From a bacterium (GTDB lineage: Bacteria; Vulcanimicrobiota; Vulcanimicrobiia; Vulcanimicrobiales; Vulcanimicrobiaceae): a DNA stretch of 35,528 nucleotides. The notes beneath the pieces were generated by a model that saw only the letters and a program-made list of their open reading frames with translations, made no database searches and had not been told where the DNA came from. This document shows positions 23,374 to 31,612 of this stretch, in pieces (positions within the stretch are counted from its first letter, which is position 1; each line of letters opens with the position of its first letter). The stretch spans positions 1 to 35,528 of the forward strand of contig JAJYRI010000016.1 in the NCBI GenBank assembly GCA_021794175.1, in the 5' to 3' direction. The translations under genes were made by a program, and so were the position numbers.

Positions 23374-24651
23374 ATGAGTGCGACGCTGGTTTCGATGCTT
23401 CTTATCGCCGCGGTCGTCGTCACTGCGGTGGTGACGGCAGTTCTTCTCCGCAACAGCCGCGGCAACCGAGACGACGCGGCAGCAAGATTCGAACTGCTGC
23501 TCGAGCGCGCGAAGAACGATTTAACCGCGACGCAACGCGAACTCGTCGATTCGTCGCGCGCGGAGTTTCTCGCTCTCGCCGGACAGCGCTTCGATACCAC
23601 GCAGGCCGGCATTGCAGCGAAGCTCTCCGAGCTCGTCGCTCCGGTCGGCGAGAAACTCAACCAAGTCGATGCCTTCGTTCGCGAGCTCGAACAAGCGCGC
23701 CTGACGGCCTATGCCGAATTACGCACGCAGGTCGAACAGCTCGCCAAGAGCGGCGGCGAGCTCAGCCTTGCGACGGCGGCGCTCTCGGAACGTACGACGA
23801 AACTCGCTTCGGCGCTGCGCAATCCGCAGACGCGTGGGCGATGGGGCGAATTGCAACTGCAGCGGGTCTGCGAGTTGGCGGGCATGTTGGAGCACTGCGA
23901 TTTCGAGACGCAAAAGCGCTTCACCGGCGTCGAGAAGGCGCAGCAACCCGATATGATCGTGAAATTACCGCAGGATCGCTTCATTTGCGTTGACGCGAAA
24001 GTTCCGCTCGACGCCTATCTCGATGCCGTTGAGAGCACCGACGAAGCAACCAAAGCGGCGCATTTTAAGAAGTACGGCGACGCGCTCAAATCACGGATCA
24101 ATGCCCTCGCTGCAGCGAAGTACCAGACGATTCCCGGCAGCGTGGATTTCGTCGTCATGTTCATTCCCGGCGAGAACTTTCTTAGTGCCGCCTATTCGCA
24201 AGATGAAGATATCATCGAATTTGCCGCAAAGAAGGCCGTCTACGTCGCGGGACCGCTGACGTTTATGGCGCTGTTGCGTTCGTACGGAATGGTCTGGCAG
24301 AGCCTCAAACAAGAACAAAACGTCCGCGAGATCGCCGCGCAGGGCCGGGTCGTCTTCGATCGCGTGCGCGTTCTTTCCGAACATTTGAACGATCTCGGCA
24401 AGAGCCTCAACACGGCGGTGACGGCGTATAACAAAGCCGTCGGTTCCTACGAATCGCGTTTGCTCCCCGGAAGCCGCGAGCTCGCAAAGCTTGCCGGAAA
24501 CCCCGAAGCGGCGGCGCAAGGAGAGATCGACCGCATCGAAAGCAACGCGGGCACCATCACGGCGTTGAGCGCACAAGAAGCCGCGTTCGCACTCGCACGC
24601 GAAGAGGAGCGCGATAGAATCGCGCTCCAAGACGGTTCGCTCGGCGGATAG
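23374..24651 (+). CDS. rmuC: DNA recombination protein RmuC
   Basis: The 425-residue protein follows the RmuC plan. There is a single N-terminal membrane anchor (LVSMLLIAAVVVTAVVTAVLL, 5-25), a coiled coil (about 30-150), and the conserved RmuC domain with GRWGELQLQRVCELAGM, PDMIVKLPQDRFICVDAKVPLDAYL, VDFVVMFIPGENFLSAA and AGPLTFMALLRSYGMVW. RmuC limits inversions and other rearrangements between short repeats, and its conserved domain is related to PD-(D/E)xK nucleases. It starts three bases after the hydrolase stop with no strong Shine-Dalgarno, so it is probably translated by coupling. It ends one base from the stop of the convergent peroxiredoxin gene. Confidence 0.92.
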   Translation: MSATLVSMLLIAAVVVTAVVTAVLLRNSRGNRDDAAARFELLLERAKNDLTATQRELVDSSRAEFLALAGQRFDTTQAGIAAKLSELVAPVGEKLNQVDAFVRELEQARLTAYAELRTQVEQLAKSGGELSLATAALSERTTKLASALRNPQTRGRWGELQLQRVCELAGMLEHCDFETQKRFTGVEKAQQPDMIVKLPQDRFICVDAKVPLDAYLDAVESTDEATKAAHFKKYGDALKSRINALAAAKYQTIPGSVDFVVMFIPGENFLSAAYSQDEDIIEFAAKKAVYVAGPLTFMALLRSYGMVWQSLKQEQNVREIAAQGRVVFDRVRVLSEHLNDLGKSLNTAVTAYNKAVGSYESRLLPGSRELAKLAGNPEAAAQGEIDRIESNAGTITALSAQEAAFALAREEERDRIALQDGSLGG

Positions 24652-24652
24652 G

Positions 24653-25207
24653 TTAGATTTTGTGGGTCGCTTCCCAGCGCTTGAGTGCGGCGAGGGTGTT
24701 TGCGACATGTTTCCCGGGCTGCAAATTCGTATAGGTGTAGATAATCCGGCCCTGCGGTGAGATCACGTACGACGTACGGTTGGCGTACTGCGGGGCCGCC
24801 GTGAGTACGGCGTCGTATTCTTTCATCACCGTTTGGTTGATATCGGCGGCAACGGGGAACTTACGGCGACAGACGCTGACGGAAAAGCGCTGTAACTTTG
24901 CTAGCGGATCGTGCGAGACGCCGATCACCGTTGCGTGAAGCGCCTTATATTTGCCGATCGCGTCGGCAAAATCATGCGCTTCGATCGTGCAGCCCGGGGT
25001 GAATGCCGCCGGGTAGAAATAGAGCACGACCGGCCCTTTCTTCAGAGCCGCGGCGAGCGAAAACGGAAACACCTTGCCGCCTTGGGTCGCCTGCAACGTA
25101 AACATCGGCGCCTTCGCACCGACCGGCAGGGCCGCTTGGGCTGCCGGCGTGAGGATCCCCAGGAGCAGCGCGCCGAGCGCAAGAGAACGGAAAAACGTTG
25201 AACGCAT
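24653..25207 (-). CDS. Exported Bcp/PrxQ-type peroxiredoxin
   Basis: The ATG at 25205-25207 has GGAGG eight bases upstream. It gives 184 residues with a signal peptide (FRSLALGALLLGILTPAAQA). The thioredoxin-fold core has VVLYFYPAAFTPGCTIEA (60-77), in which C73 is the peroxidatic cysteine of the AhpC/TSA-Bcp family, and FPVAADINQTVMKEYD for the C-terminal half. The family reduces peroxides using thioredoxin-like donors. The resolving cysteine that many PrxQ proteins have five residues after the first is histidine here (CTIEAH). C113 may serve instead, or the enzyme may be 1-Cys. Export suggests a periplasmic peroxide defence. The frame upstream to 25270 lacks a start signal. Confidence 0.85.
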   Translation of the reverse strand: MRSTFFRSLALGALLLGILTPAAQAALPVGAKAPMFTLQATQGGKVFPFSLAAALKKGPVVLYFYPAAFTPGCTIEAHDFADAIGKYKALHATVIGVSHDPLAKLQRFSVSVCRRKFPVAADINQTVMKEYDAVLTAAPQYANRTSYVISPQGRIIYTYTNLQPGKHVANTLAALKRWEATHKI

Positions 25208-25215
25208 AGTCACTA

Positions 25216-25220
25216 CCTCC
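25216..25220 (-). promoter_or_regulatory. Shine-Dalgarno fixing the peroxiredoxin start
   Basis: GGAGG on the minus strand lies eight bases before the ATG at 25205-25207. It rules out the longer frame beginning at 25270 as the main product. Confidence 0.6.
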
Positions 25221-25287
25221 GTGCCGTTCAACGGGGCGCGAGCCCGCGAAGTTGCACGGCACGGAGGCAAGCAGAGGGTCGGCGCGC

Positions 25288-26436
25288 CTACAACCCCATC
25301 CGACGCGCGATCACCACGCGCTGAACCTCGTTGGTTCCTTCGCCGATCTCGTTGATCTTCTGATCGCGGTACATCCGCGAGACCGGATACTCGTCCATAA
25401 AGCCGTAGCCGCCGTGGATCTGGACCGCCTCGTTGACCACCCGGCGCGAGACTTCGCCCGCGTAGAGTTTCGCCAGGCTCGCCGTCTGCAGAAAATCGCG
25501 TTTGTTATCTTTCTCCCACGCCGCCTTGAGCACCATCAGTTTGGAATGCTCGATCTCGCAGAGCATATCGACGAGTTTGAATTGGATCGCTTGGAACTTC
25601 GAAATCGTCTGCCCGAATGCGCGGCGCTCTTTTGCATAAGCGAGCGCTTCGTCGTAAGCACCCATCGCGAGGCCGACGCTCAGCGCGGCGACCGAGATGC
25701 GGCCACCGTCGAGAATCGTCAAGAATTGCTTGAGCCCTTCGCCGCGTTTGCCGAGCAAGTTTTCCTCGGGAACGCACGCATCGACGAACGAGAGTTCGCG
25801 AGTATCGGAGGCGCGCCAGCCCATCTTGCGATACTTCTTGCTGCGCGTAAATCCGGGCGTCGTCTGCGGAACGATGATATTCGAAATCTCCGAGCGGCCG
25901 TCGGCCCGCTTATCGGTAACGGCGGTAATCGTCGTGCCGCCGCTGATATCGGTGCCCGAGTTGGTGATGAACGCCTTGGTGCCGTTGATGCGCCACTGCC
26001 CGCCCTCGAGCTGCGCGGTGGTGCGGCAGTTGCCCGCGTCGCTGCCCGCTTCGGGCTCGGTGAGGCCGAAGCCCCAGAGCATCTTGCCCTGCGCGAGCGG
26101 CACGAGGTAGCGCTGCTTCTGCTCCTCGGTGCCGAAGAGGTAGAACGGGGTCGCGCCGAGCGAGACGTGCGCCGCCATCGTGATCGCGGTCGAGGCATCG
26201 GCGCGGGCGATCTCCATGATCGCCAGCGCATAGCTGACGGTATCGGCCCCGGCGCCGCCGTAGGCCTCGGGAAAGGGAAGCCCCAGGAAACCGAGCTCGG
26301 CCATCTTGGCGACCAGGTCGTAGGGGAAGGCCTCTTCGCGGTCCATCTCCTCGGCACGCGGGCGTACCTCGTCGGTGGCGAACTCGCGGGCAAGGCGCGA
26401 AATAGCAAGCTGCTCGTCGGTTAAATCGAAGTTCAT
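25288..26436 (-). CDS. Acyl-CoA dehydrogenase
   Basis: The 382-residue flavoprotein matches the usual length and order of short/medium-chain acyl-CoA dehydrogenases: an N-terminal helical domain, a middle strand domain with GLTEPEAGSDAGNCRT (FAD and substrate contact), and a C-terminal helical domain with ERRAFGQTISKFQAIQFKLVDM and HGGYGFMDEYPVSRMYRD. INEIGEGTNEVQ near the end places E366 at the catalytic base position of MCAD/SCAD-type enzymes. It introduces the first double bond in fatty-acyl or branched-chain acyl-CoA oxidation and passes electrons to ETF. Substrate length cannot be read from the sequence. It is divergent from ftsE with only 45 bases between the start codons and shows no Shine-Dalgarno. 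Confidence 0.93.
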   Translation of the reverse strand: MNFDLTDEQLAISRLAREFATDEVRPRAEEMDREEAFPYDLVAKMAELGFLGLPFPEAYGGAGADTVSYALAIMEIARADASTAITMAAHVSLGATPFYLFGTEEQKQRYLVPLAQGKMLWGFGLTEPEAGSDAGNCRTTAQLEGGQWRINGTKAFITNSGTDISGGTTITAVTDKRADGRSEISNIIVPQTTPGFTRSKKYRKMGWRASDTRELSFVDACVPEENLLGKRGEGLKQFLTILDGGRISVAALSVGLAMGAYDEALAYAKERRAFGQTISKFQAIQFKLVDMLCEIEHSKLMVLKAAWEKDNKRDFLQTASLAKLYAGEVSRRVVNEAVQIHGGYGFMDEYPVSRMYRDQKINEIGEGTNEVQRVVIARRMGL

Positions 26437-26481
26437 GCCGGAGGTATAGGCTGCCGACGCCGGAAAACCCCTCTACCAGCA
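26437..26481. promoter_or_regulatory. 45-base divergent promoter gap between the acyl-CoA dehydrogenase gene and ftsE
   Basis: The gap must serve two divergent genes. On the minus strand TATACC sits six bases before the acyl-CoA dehydrogenase ATG, where a -10 box would give a transcript starting at or beside the start codon. Neither start has a purine-rich ribosome site. Leaderless initiation is possible, but promoters could instead lie inside the neighbouring coding region. Confidence 0.35.
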
Positions 26482-27192
26482 ATGATCTCGATTCGCAACG
26501 TCTCCCTCACCTATCCCAACGGGGTACGAGCGCTCGACAACGTGACGCTCGAAATCGCAAAAGGGGACTTCCTCTTTCTCGTCGGTAGCTCGGGGACCGG
26601 GAAATCGAGCCTGTTGAAGTTGCTCTACCACGACGCGATTCCCAGCCACGGCGAGATCGTCGTCGACGGCATCCGCGTCGACAAGCTCCGCGGCGCGCGC
26701 ATCGCCTCGTTACGGCGCCATCTCGGCGTCATCTTTCAAGATTTTAAGTTGCTCAACGACAAAACGGTCTGGGAAAACGTTGCTTTTGCGATGCATGTCA
26801 CCGGAGCGCACACGCGCGAGATCGAACGGCAAGTACCGCGCACCCTCGATCTCGTCGGGCTCGCACACAAGAGCCGCATGTTTCCGAGCGAACTCTCCGG
26901 CGGAGAACAGCAACGCACCGCCATCGCCCGCGCGATCGTCAATAATCCCAAACTCTTGCTCTGCGACGAACCGACCGGCAACCTCGACCCTGAAAACACG
27001 GCCGAGATTATGGACCTGTTACTGCGCATCAATACCAAAGGCACCACCGTCGTGGTAGCGACGCACAATCAGTCCGTCGTCGATCGTATGCGCAAGCGCG
27101 TCGTTCGGCTCGAAGACGGGCGCATTTTCACCGACGAAGAGCGGGGATTTTATTATCTTGGACTGGGGCAAGGTCAAGTTCTTTCTGGGTGA
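26482..27192 (+). CDS. ftsE: Cell division ATP-binding protein FtsE
   Basis: The 236-residue ABC ATPase has Walker A GSSGTGKS (35-42), Q-loop VIFQDFKLL (83-91), signature LSGGEQQR (138-145), Walker [11 protein letters not shown] (161-170) and H195. The sequence [16 protein letters not shown] is characteristic of FtsE. With FtsX it forms the membrane complex that switches on peptidoglycan hydrolases at the division site. It is the first gene of a six-gene plus-strand operon. The ftsX start lies inside its last 35 bases, so translation is coupled. About ten residues beyond the usual FtsE end ([15 protein letters not shown]) are produced by that overlap. No Shine-Dalgarno is visible before its ATG. 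Confidence 0.93.
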   Translation: MISIRNVSLTYPNGVRALDNVTLEIAKGDFLFLVGSSGTGKSSLLKLLYHDAIPSHGEIVVDGIRVDKLRGARIASLRRHLGVIFQDFKLLNDKTVWENVAFAMHVTGAHTREIERQVPRTLDLVGLAHKSRMFPSELSGGEQQRTAIARAIVNNPKLLLCDEPTGNLDPENTAEIMDLLLRINTKGTTVVVATHNQSVVDRMRKRVVRLEDGRIFTDEERGFYYLGLGQGQVLSG

Positions 27193-28039
27193 GGTGGGGC
27201 GCAACTTCACGCGCAACGCCGGCATGCAAGCCACCGCGATCGGCACTGTCGCGGTGACCGTTGTTTTATTAGGTCTCTTCCTCTTCGTGCGCTTGACGCT
27301 CGCGGGGGTGGGAGATCGGCTGCTCAAGCAGATCGAGATATCGGTCTATTTCCACACCAACGCGACGATCGCGCAAGAAAACCACCTCCGCGACGTCCTG
27401 CGCGCCGACACGCGCGTCGCTTCGTTCACCTTTATTCCGAAAGCGGAAGGGCTCAAGCAGCTGCGCCGTCAGACGCAAGGCTCGATCGACGTTTCGATGC
27501 TCACGCAGAACCCGCTTCCCGATAAATTCCGCGTTCGCGTCAGCGACCCGGCGGAAGTTTCGGCGGTCGCCGATGCGTTGCGCGGAGAGCCCGGCGTTGC
27601 CAACGTGGTGTACGGGAAAACCATCGTCGGGCGCCTGTTGCAGCTCGGCGTGGTCCTGCGACGCGTCAGCATCGCGCTCATCGTCGCCTTGCTTTGCGTC
27701 GCTGCGATCATCATCTCGAATACGATTCGCCTGACGGTCTACGCGCGCCGCCGCGAGATCGCCATCATGCAACTCGTCGGTGCGACGGCGACCTACGTTC
27801 GCATGCCGTTCGTCTGCGAAGGCGTGCTGCACGGCCTGTTGGGATCGCTCGTCGCGCTGCTGATCCTGGGGATCGGAAAAGCCGCGCTCTGGTCGAAGCT
27901 CGCGCTTGCGCTTCCGTGGCTCGAACTCAACGGCACGCATATCGCACTGCTGCCGATCGCCCTGCAGTTGCTGCTCGTCGGCATTGCCATCGGCGCACTC
28001 TCTTCGTGGTTCTCGATCGGCCGCTACCTGCGTACATGA
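27158..28039 (+). CDS. ftsX: Cell division protein FtsX
   Basis: The 293-residue membrane protein has the four-helix FtsX layout, with segments near 22-45, 165-187, 217-240 and 260-283. A large extracytoplasmic loop (about 55-160) lies between the first two; it includes KQIEISVYFHTNATIAQ and FTFIPKAEGLKQL. In known systems this loop contacts EnvC or PcsB-type hydrolase activators. The conserved cytoplasm-side block RREIAIMQLVGAT is present. The start is a TTG at 27158-27160, inside the end of ftsE. Its stop overlaps the ATG of the response-regulator gene. The EnvC-like gene two positions downstream is the likely partner. Confidence 0.92.
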   Translation: MDWGKVKFFLGEVGRNFTRNAGMQATAIGTVAVTVVLLGLFLFVRLTLAGVGDRLLKQIEISVYFHTNATIAQENHLRDVLRADTRVASFTFIPKAEGLKQLRRQTQGSIDVSMLTQNPLPDKFRVRVSDPAEVSAVADALRGEPGVANVVYGKTIVGRLLQLGVVLRRVSIALIVALLCVAAIIISNTIRLTVYARRREIAIMQLVGATATYVRMPFVCEGVLHGLLGSLVALLILGIGKAALWSKLALALPWLELNGTHIALLPIALQLLLVGIAIGALSSWFSIGRYLRT

Positions 28040-28992
28040 ATCGCATCGCCGAGGCCGCTGGGCATACCATTCTCGTCGTCGATGACGACGAGCAGCTCCG
28101 CCGCGTGATCTCCACGAATCTCGAACTCGCGGGCTATAACGTCGAGATCTCGACCGACGGTGAAGACGCGCTCGCGCGCGTCGAAGATGCGTTGCCCGAT
28201 CTCATCTTGCTCGACGTGCGGATGCCGCTGCTCGACGGTTTCGCAACCGCACGTCGCTTGCGCGCTCACCCTAACCCAACCGTCGCTTCGGTGCCGATCG
28301 TCATGCTGACCGCGCGCGGAGAGCCCGAGGATAAAGTCCTCGGCTTCGAAGCGGGCGCAGACGATTACATCACCAAGCCCTTCGGCCCGGCGGAATTGCT
28401 CGCACGCGTTCGCGCCCGCATCGTCCGGCACGAATCGGATTCTTCGCTCTCGCCGCTCACGCGACTCCCCGGAAACATCTCCATCGAAGCGGAGCTGCGT
28501 CGGCGCATCGCCGACGGACGGCCGTTCGCCGTACTCTATCTCGATCTCGATAACTTCAAAGCGTTCAACGATGTCTACGGCTTCGGGCGCGGCGACGACG
28601 CGATCGTTATGCTCGCCTCGATCTCGCTCGATGCAGTGCGGCGGCGCGGCAGCCCGGGGGATTTGCTCGGTCATATCGGGGGCGACGATTTCGTCATTCT
28701 CACCACCGCCGAGCGCTGCGATGAGATCGCGCAGGTTATTCTCGAAGAGTTCGACGAGCGGGTCGGCTCGCTCTACTCCGAGAGCGATCGTCGAAACGGC
28801 TACGTCGAAACCCACGACCGGCGCGGCGAGCCGATTCGCGTGCCGCTGATGTCGGTCTCGATCGCGGCGCTCTCCAACGAACGCCGCAAACTTACCGACT
28901 ACGGGCAGATCGGTCTCATCGCCGCGGAGTTGAAGGCATACGCGAAATCGATCGAAGGCTCTGCATACGTGAAGGATAAGCGACGCACGTGA
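28036..28992 (+). CDS. PleD-like response regulator with GGDEF-type domain (GGDDF)
   Basis: The 318-residue protein starts at the ATG overlapping the ftsX stop; the longer frame inside ftsX is not used. The receiver domain (about 10-130) has ILVVDDDEQ (12-20), phospho-acceptor D60 in LILLDVRMPLLDGF, T92 and K114 (YITKPF). The second domain (about 140-310) begins LTRLPGN and has LYLDLDNFKAFNDVYGF (167-183) and GGDDF (215-219), a conservative variant of the GGDEF active-site loop of diguanylate cyclases. The upstream RxxD inhibitory site is absent (SPGD instead). Whether it makes c-di-GMP is uncertain. Its place inside an FtsEX-hydrolase operon suggests it links a signal to cell-wall growth or division. 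No histidine kinase is nearby. Confidence 0.85.
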   Translation: MNRIAEAAGHTILVVDDDEQLRRVISTNLELAGYNVEISTDGEDALARVEDALPDLILLDVRMPLLDGFATARRLRAHPNPTVASVPIVMLTARGEPEDKVLGFEAGADDYITKPFGPAELLARVRARIVRHESDSSLSPLTRLPGNISIEAELRRRIADGRPFAVLYLDLDNFKAFNDVYGFGRGDDAIVMLASISLDAVRRRGSPGDLLGHIGGDDFVILTTAERCDEIAQVILEEFDERVGSLYSESDRRNGYVETHDRRGEPIRVPLMSVSIAALSNERRKLTDYGQIGLIAAELKAYAKSIEGSAYVKDKRRT

Positions 28993-30182
28993 AGCGCTTC
29001 CCCACTCTTGCTCTAGCGGCGGCGATGCTGCTCTCATTCGTCGGCGCCGATCATACGCAGATTCAGCAACGCATCCAGCAAGAGCGTTCGAAAGCCGGCG
29101 GCTTGGCGAAAAAACTGCAGGAGAAGCGCGCCCGCCTCAACGCGGTTGCGGCGCGCGTGCAGAGCCTTAAATCGCAGCTCGCCGAGACGAACGCCGCGAT
29201 GGCGACGGTGCGTTCGCAGCTCGGCGCGCTCTCCGCGCAAGAGCGCTCGTTGCAGGCGCGCATTTCGTGGAATTCGATTCAACTTGCTGCAGCGCAACGA
29301 TCGCTCGCCTTTCAAAACGGCCTCTTACGCAAGCGCCTGGTCGGCATCTACGAATACGGCGAGCCCGATTATCTCAGCGTCTTGCTCTCGGCGACGTCGT
29401 TTAGTGATTTCGTCGAACGCTGGCAAGATCTGCAACTGCTTATCAAAGCGAACGAGAAAGCGGTGATCGCCCGGCGAAACGCCGAGCGCAAGGTTGCTAC
29501 CGTGCAGCGCGACCTGCAGCGGATGCAGATCGCCCTACAGGCCCAACAACAGGCGCAGCAGCAAGCACAGAATCGCCTCTCCGCACTCGCCGCCGAACGC
29601 AGCAACCTCGTCGCTTTCGCCGACCGGCAACGCCGCAGTGCCGCAGTCGAGGTCGCAACCTACGAAGAGTTAACCGCCGCCGAGGAGGCGCGTCTCGAGG
29701 CGCTGATCCGTCGTCGGCAGGCCGAGATCGCCGCCGAAGAGGCGGCGCGTCGTCGCGCCGAGGGGATCGCCGGGAACGCCGTCGCACCGCACGGCCCGAT
29801 CCACTTTACCTGGCCCGTAACCGGCATCATCACCTCGCCGTTCGGCTGGCGCAAAAACCCCTTCGGGAGCGCGCCGGAGTTTCACACCGGGCTCGATATC
29901 GCCGCCCCGATGGGCACGACGATCACCGCCGCCGCCTCGGGGACGGTCATGATGGCGCAATGGTACGGCGGATATGGTAAATTTATTCTGATCGATAACG
30001 GTGACGGCTACTCCACGGCGTACGGACACCTCTCGGCGTTTTACGTCACCGCGGGCCAACATGTGAAGCAAGGGCAAGCGATCGGTGCGGTCGGAACCAC
30101 CGGCTATTCGACCGGGCCGCACCTTCACTTCGAGATCCGTATCAACGGCAAACCCGTCGATCCCGCCCCACGCCTTCCGTAA
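28989..30182 (+). CDS. EnvC-like M23 (LytM) peptidase with coiled coil
   Basis: The GTG start overlaps the previous stop (GTGA). The 397-residue product has a signal peptide (about 1-20), a long coiled coil (about 25-255, rich in Gln, Ala and Arg), and a C-terminal M23 domain (about 275-395). Zinc ligands appear intact as H299 and D303 (HTGLD) and H380 (HLHFE), with H347 and H378 as catalytic helpers. It is therefore predicted to be an active endopeptidase, unlike E. coli EnvC, whose LytM domain is inactive. Coiled coil plus hydrolase beside ftsEX matches the EnvC/PcsB/RipC theme, in which FtsX recruits and switches the hydrolase. A 41-base gap follows before the first protease gene. Confidence 0.9.
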   Translation: MKRFPTLALAAAMLLSFVGADHTQIQQRIQQERSKAGGLAKKLQEKRARLNAVAARVQSLKSQLAETNAAMATVRSQLGALSAQERSLQARISWNSIQLAAAQRSLAFQNGLLRKRLVGIYEYGEPDYLSVLLSATSFSDFVERWQDLQLLIKANEKAVIARRNAERKVATVQRDLQRMQIALQAQQQAQQQAQNRLSALAAERSNLVAFADRQRRSAAVEVATYEELTAAEEARLEALIRRRQAEIAAEEAARRRAEGIAGNAVAPHGPIHFTWPVTGIITSPFGWRKNPFGSAPEFHTGLDIAAPMGTTITAAASGTVMMAQWYGGYGKFILIDNGDGYSTAYGHLSAFYVTAGQHVKQGQAIGAVGTTGYSTGPHLHFEIRINGKPVDPAPRLP

Positions 30183-30223
30183 GGCTTTTCTTCCTCCTCA
30201 CTTGTAGAAACCGAGATCTCCGC

Positions 30224-31612
30224 TTGAACGACGCGCCAAAAAATCGCTCTACTTCACTCCTCGTCATCGCTATCGCCGTCATCGCCGTTATCGCCGTCGC
30301 GTGGGTTGGGCTGACACGCCTCAACGCCGCAAAGGAAGCGCAACGCCTCGCGGCACTGCCCGGTGCACAGACGCTTGCGACCGGCTTCGGCGACGTCGAA
30401 AGATATTATTACGAACCGATAACGGCGGCGACGCTTCTTTCCGGCGGAGAGAAAGCGGCGACGGCATATTTGCATGCCCACGGCATCGCGAAGCCCGCGC
30501 CGCTTGCAATCGTACCGACCGGGCACGCCCTGCTCGACGGCGAGCATCTCGCCGACGCGCTCGACACCGCCTATCGTCTCGATGCGCCGCACCTCAAAAA
30601 GGCGACGCAGCGCGCTCTGGTCGATGCCGCACTCGGCGGAATCCTCGCCGCTCCACACGATCCCTACACCGTCTATCTACCGCCGCGCCAGTGGAAACAG
30701 CTCGACGAGAGCCTCTCCGGCGGCGATTTCGGCGGTATCGGCGTCTACATCTTTCAGCTGCGCGACGGCCGCATTTTGCTGCAACCGCTACCGGGGCTCG
30801 CCGCTTCGAAAGCTGGGCTCACCTATCCGGCGATTCTCAGTTCGGTCGACGGGAAATCCGTCGCGCACGTTGCGACCGATATCGTGCAACGTTGGATCCG
30901 CGGACCGAAGGGCAGCACGGTGCGCCTGCAAATCGCGCCGTTTAATAAACCGACGCAGAAACGCGAGCTCTCAATCGTTCGCAATATCGTCATCGTACCG
31001 ACGGTCTATTCGCAGACGATCGACGGATTCGGATACATTCATCTCAGCGAATATGGCTCCAACTCGGCGCACGAAATGCGCAAAGCGTTGCTCGCGCTCA
31101 AAGCCAAACACGTTCGGGGGTACATTCTCGACCTTCGCGACAATGGCGGCGGGCTCGTCGAGCAGGCGGTAAAAATCGTGAGCAACTTCGTTCCGCACGG
31201 CCCGATCGTCTCGACGATCGATCGCAACGGCACGAAGATTGAGAGCGAAGCGACCGGCAATGCGATCGGCGGCCTCACGCCGCTGGTGGTGCTCGTGAAT
31301 AAGTTCACCGCCAGCGCCGCCGAGATTACGACCGGTGCCCTTCAAGATTATCACCTCGCCACCGTGATCGGCACGCGCACCTACGGCAAAGGCGTCGTTC
31401 AACAACTCTACCTGCTGCCCCAAGGAGGAGCCTTGAAAATCACCGTGGCCCGCTACGTCACGCCCCTCGACCGGGATATCAACCACAAGGGGATCGAACC
31501 CAATATCGTGGTCGATCAGCCGATCGATGTCCCCTTCGGCAGCCCGCAAGACAAACAATTAGCGGTTGCGCTGGCACGTTTGAAGGCGCTGACGCGTTCT
31601 ACAAAGCGATGA
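30224..31612 (+). CDS. S41-family C-terminal processing protease (first tandem copy)
   Basis: The TTG at 30224-30226 gives a 462-residue protein with an uncleaved-looking anchor (SLLVIAIAVIAVIAVAWVGL, 11-30). A helical region, a PDZ domain (about 165-250, GGDFGGIGVYIF) and the protease core follow. The catalytic pair is S364 (FTASAAEI) and K389 (TYGKGVV), 25 residues apart as in Prc/CtpA. RGYILDLRDNGGG (298-310) is the usual core strand. Ctp proteases trim exported proteins and cell-wall hydrolases from their C-termini. In several bacteria they degrade M23 or NlpC/P60 endopeptidases, so the EnvC-like neighbour is a possible substrate. Its stop overlaps the second copy's ATG. The region just upstream lacks a good Shine-Dalgarno. 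Confidence 0.9.
   Translation: MNDAPKNRSTSLLVIAIAVIAVIAVAWVGLTRLNAAKEAQRLAALPGAQTLATGFGDVERYYYEPITAATLLSGGEKAATAYLHAHGIAKPAPLAIVPTGHALLDGEHLADALDTAYRLDAPHLKKATQRALVDAALGGILAAPHDPYTVYLPPRQWKQLDESLSGGDFGGIGVYIFQLRDGRILLQPLPGLAASKAGLTYPAILSSVDGKSVAHVATDIVQRWIRGPKGSTVRLQIAPFNKPTQKRELSIVRNIVIVPTVYSQTIDGFGYIHLSEYGSNSAHEMRKALLALKAKHVRGYILDLRDNGGGLVEQAVKIVSNFVPHGPIVSTIDRNGTKIESEATGNAIGGLTPLVVLVNKFTASAAEITTGALQDYHLATVIGTRTYGKGVVQQLYLLPQGGALKITVARYVTPLDRDINHKGIEPNIVVDQPIDVPFGSPQDKQLAVALARLKALTRSTKR

Noticed and set aside
25252-26424. 390-residue plus-strand frame
   Set aside because: It is antisense to the acyl-CoA dehydrogenase gene, whose motifs are intact. The translation has no family features.
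27694-28035. N-terminal extension of the response regulator into ftsX
   Set aside because: The extension is Arg-rich frame-shifted ftsX sequence. The ATG at 28036 overlapping the ftsX stop and the immediate receiver-domain start are better.
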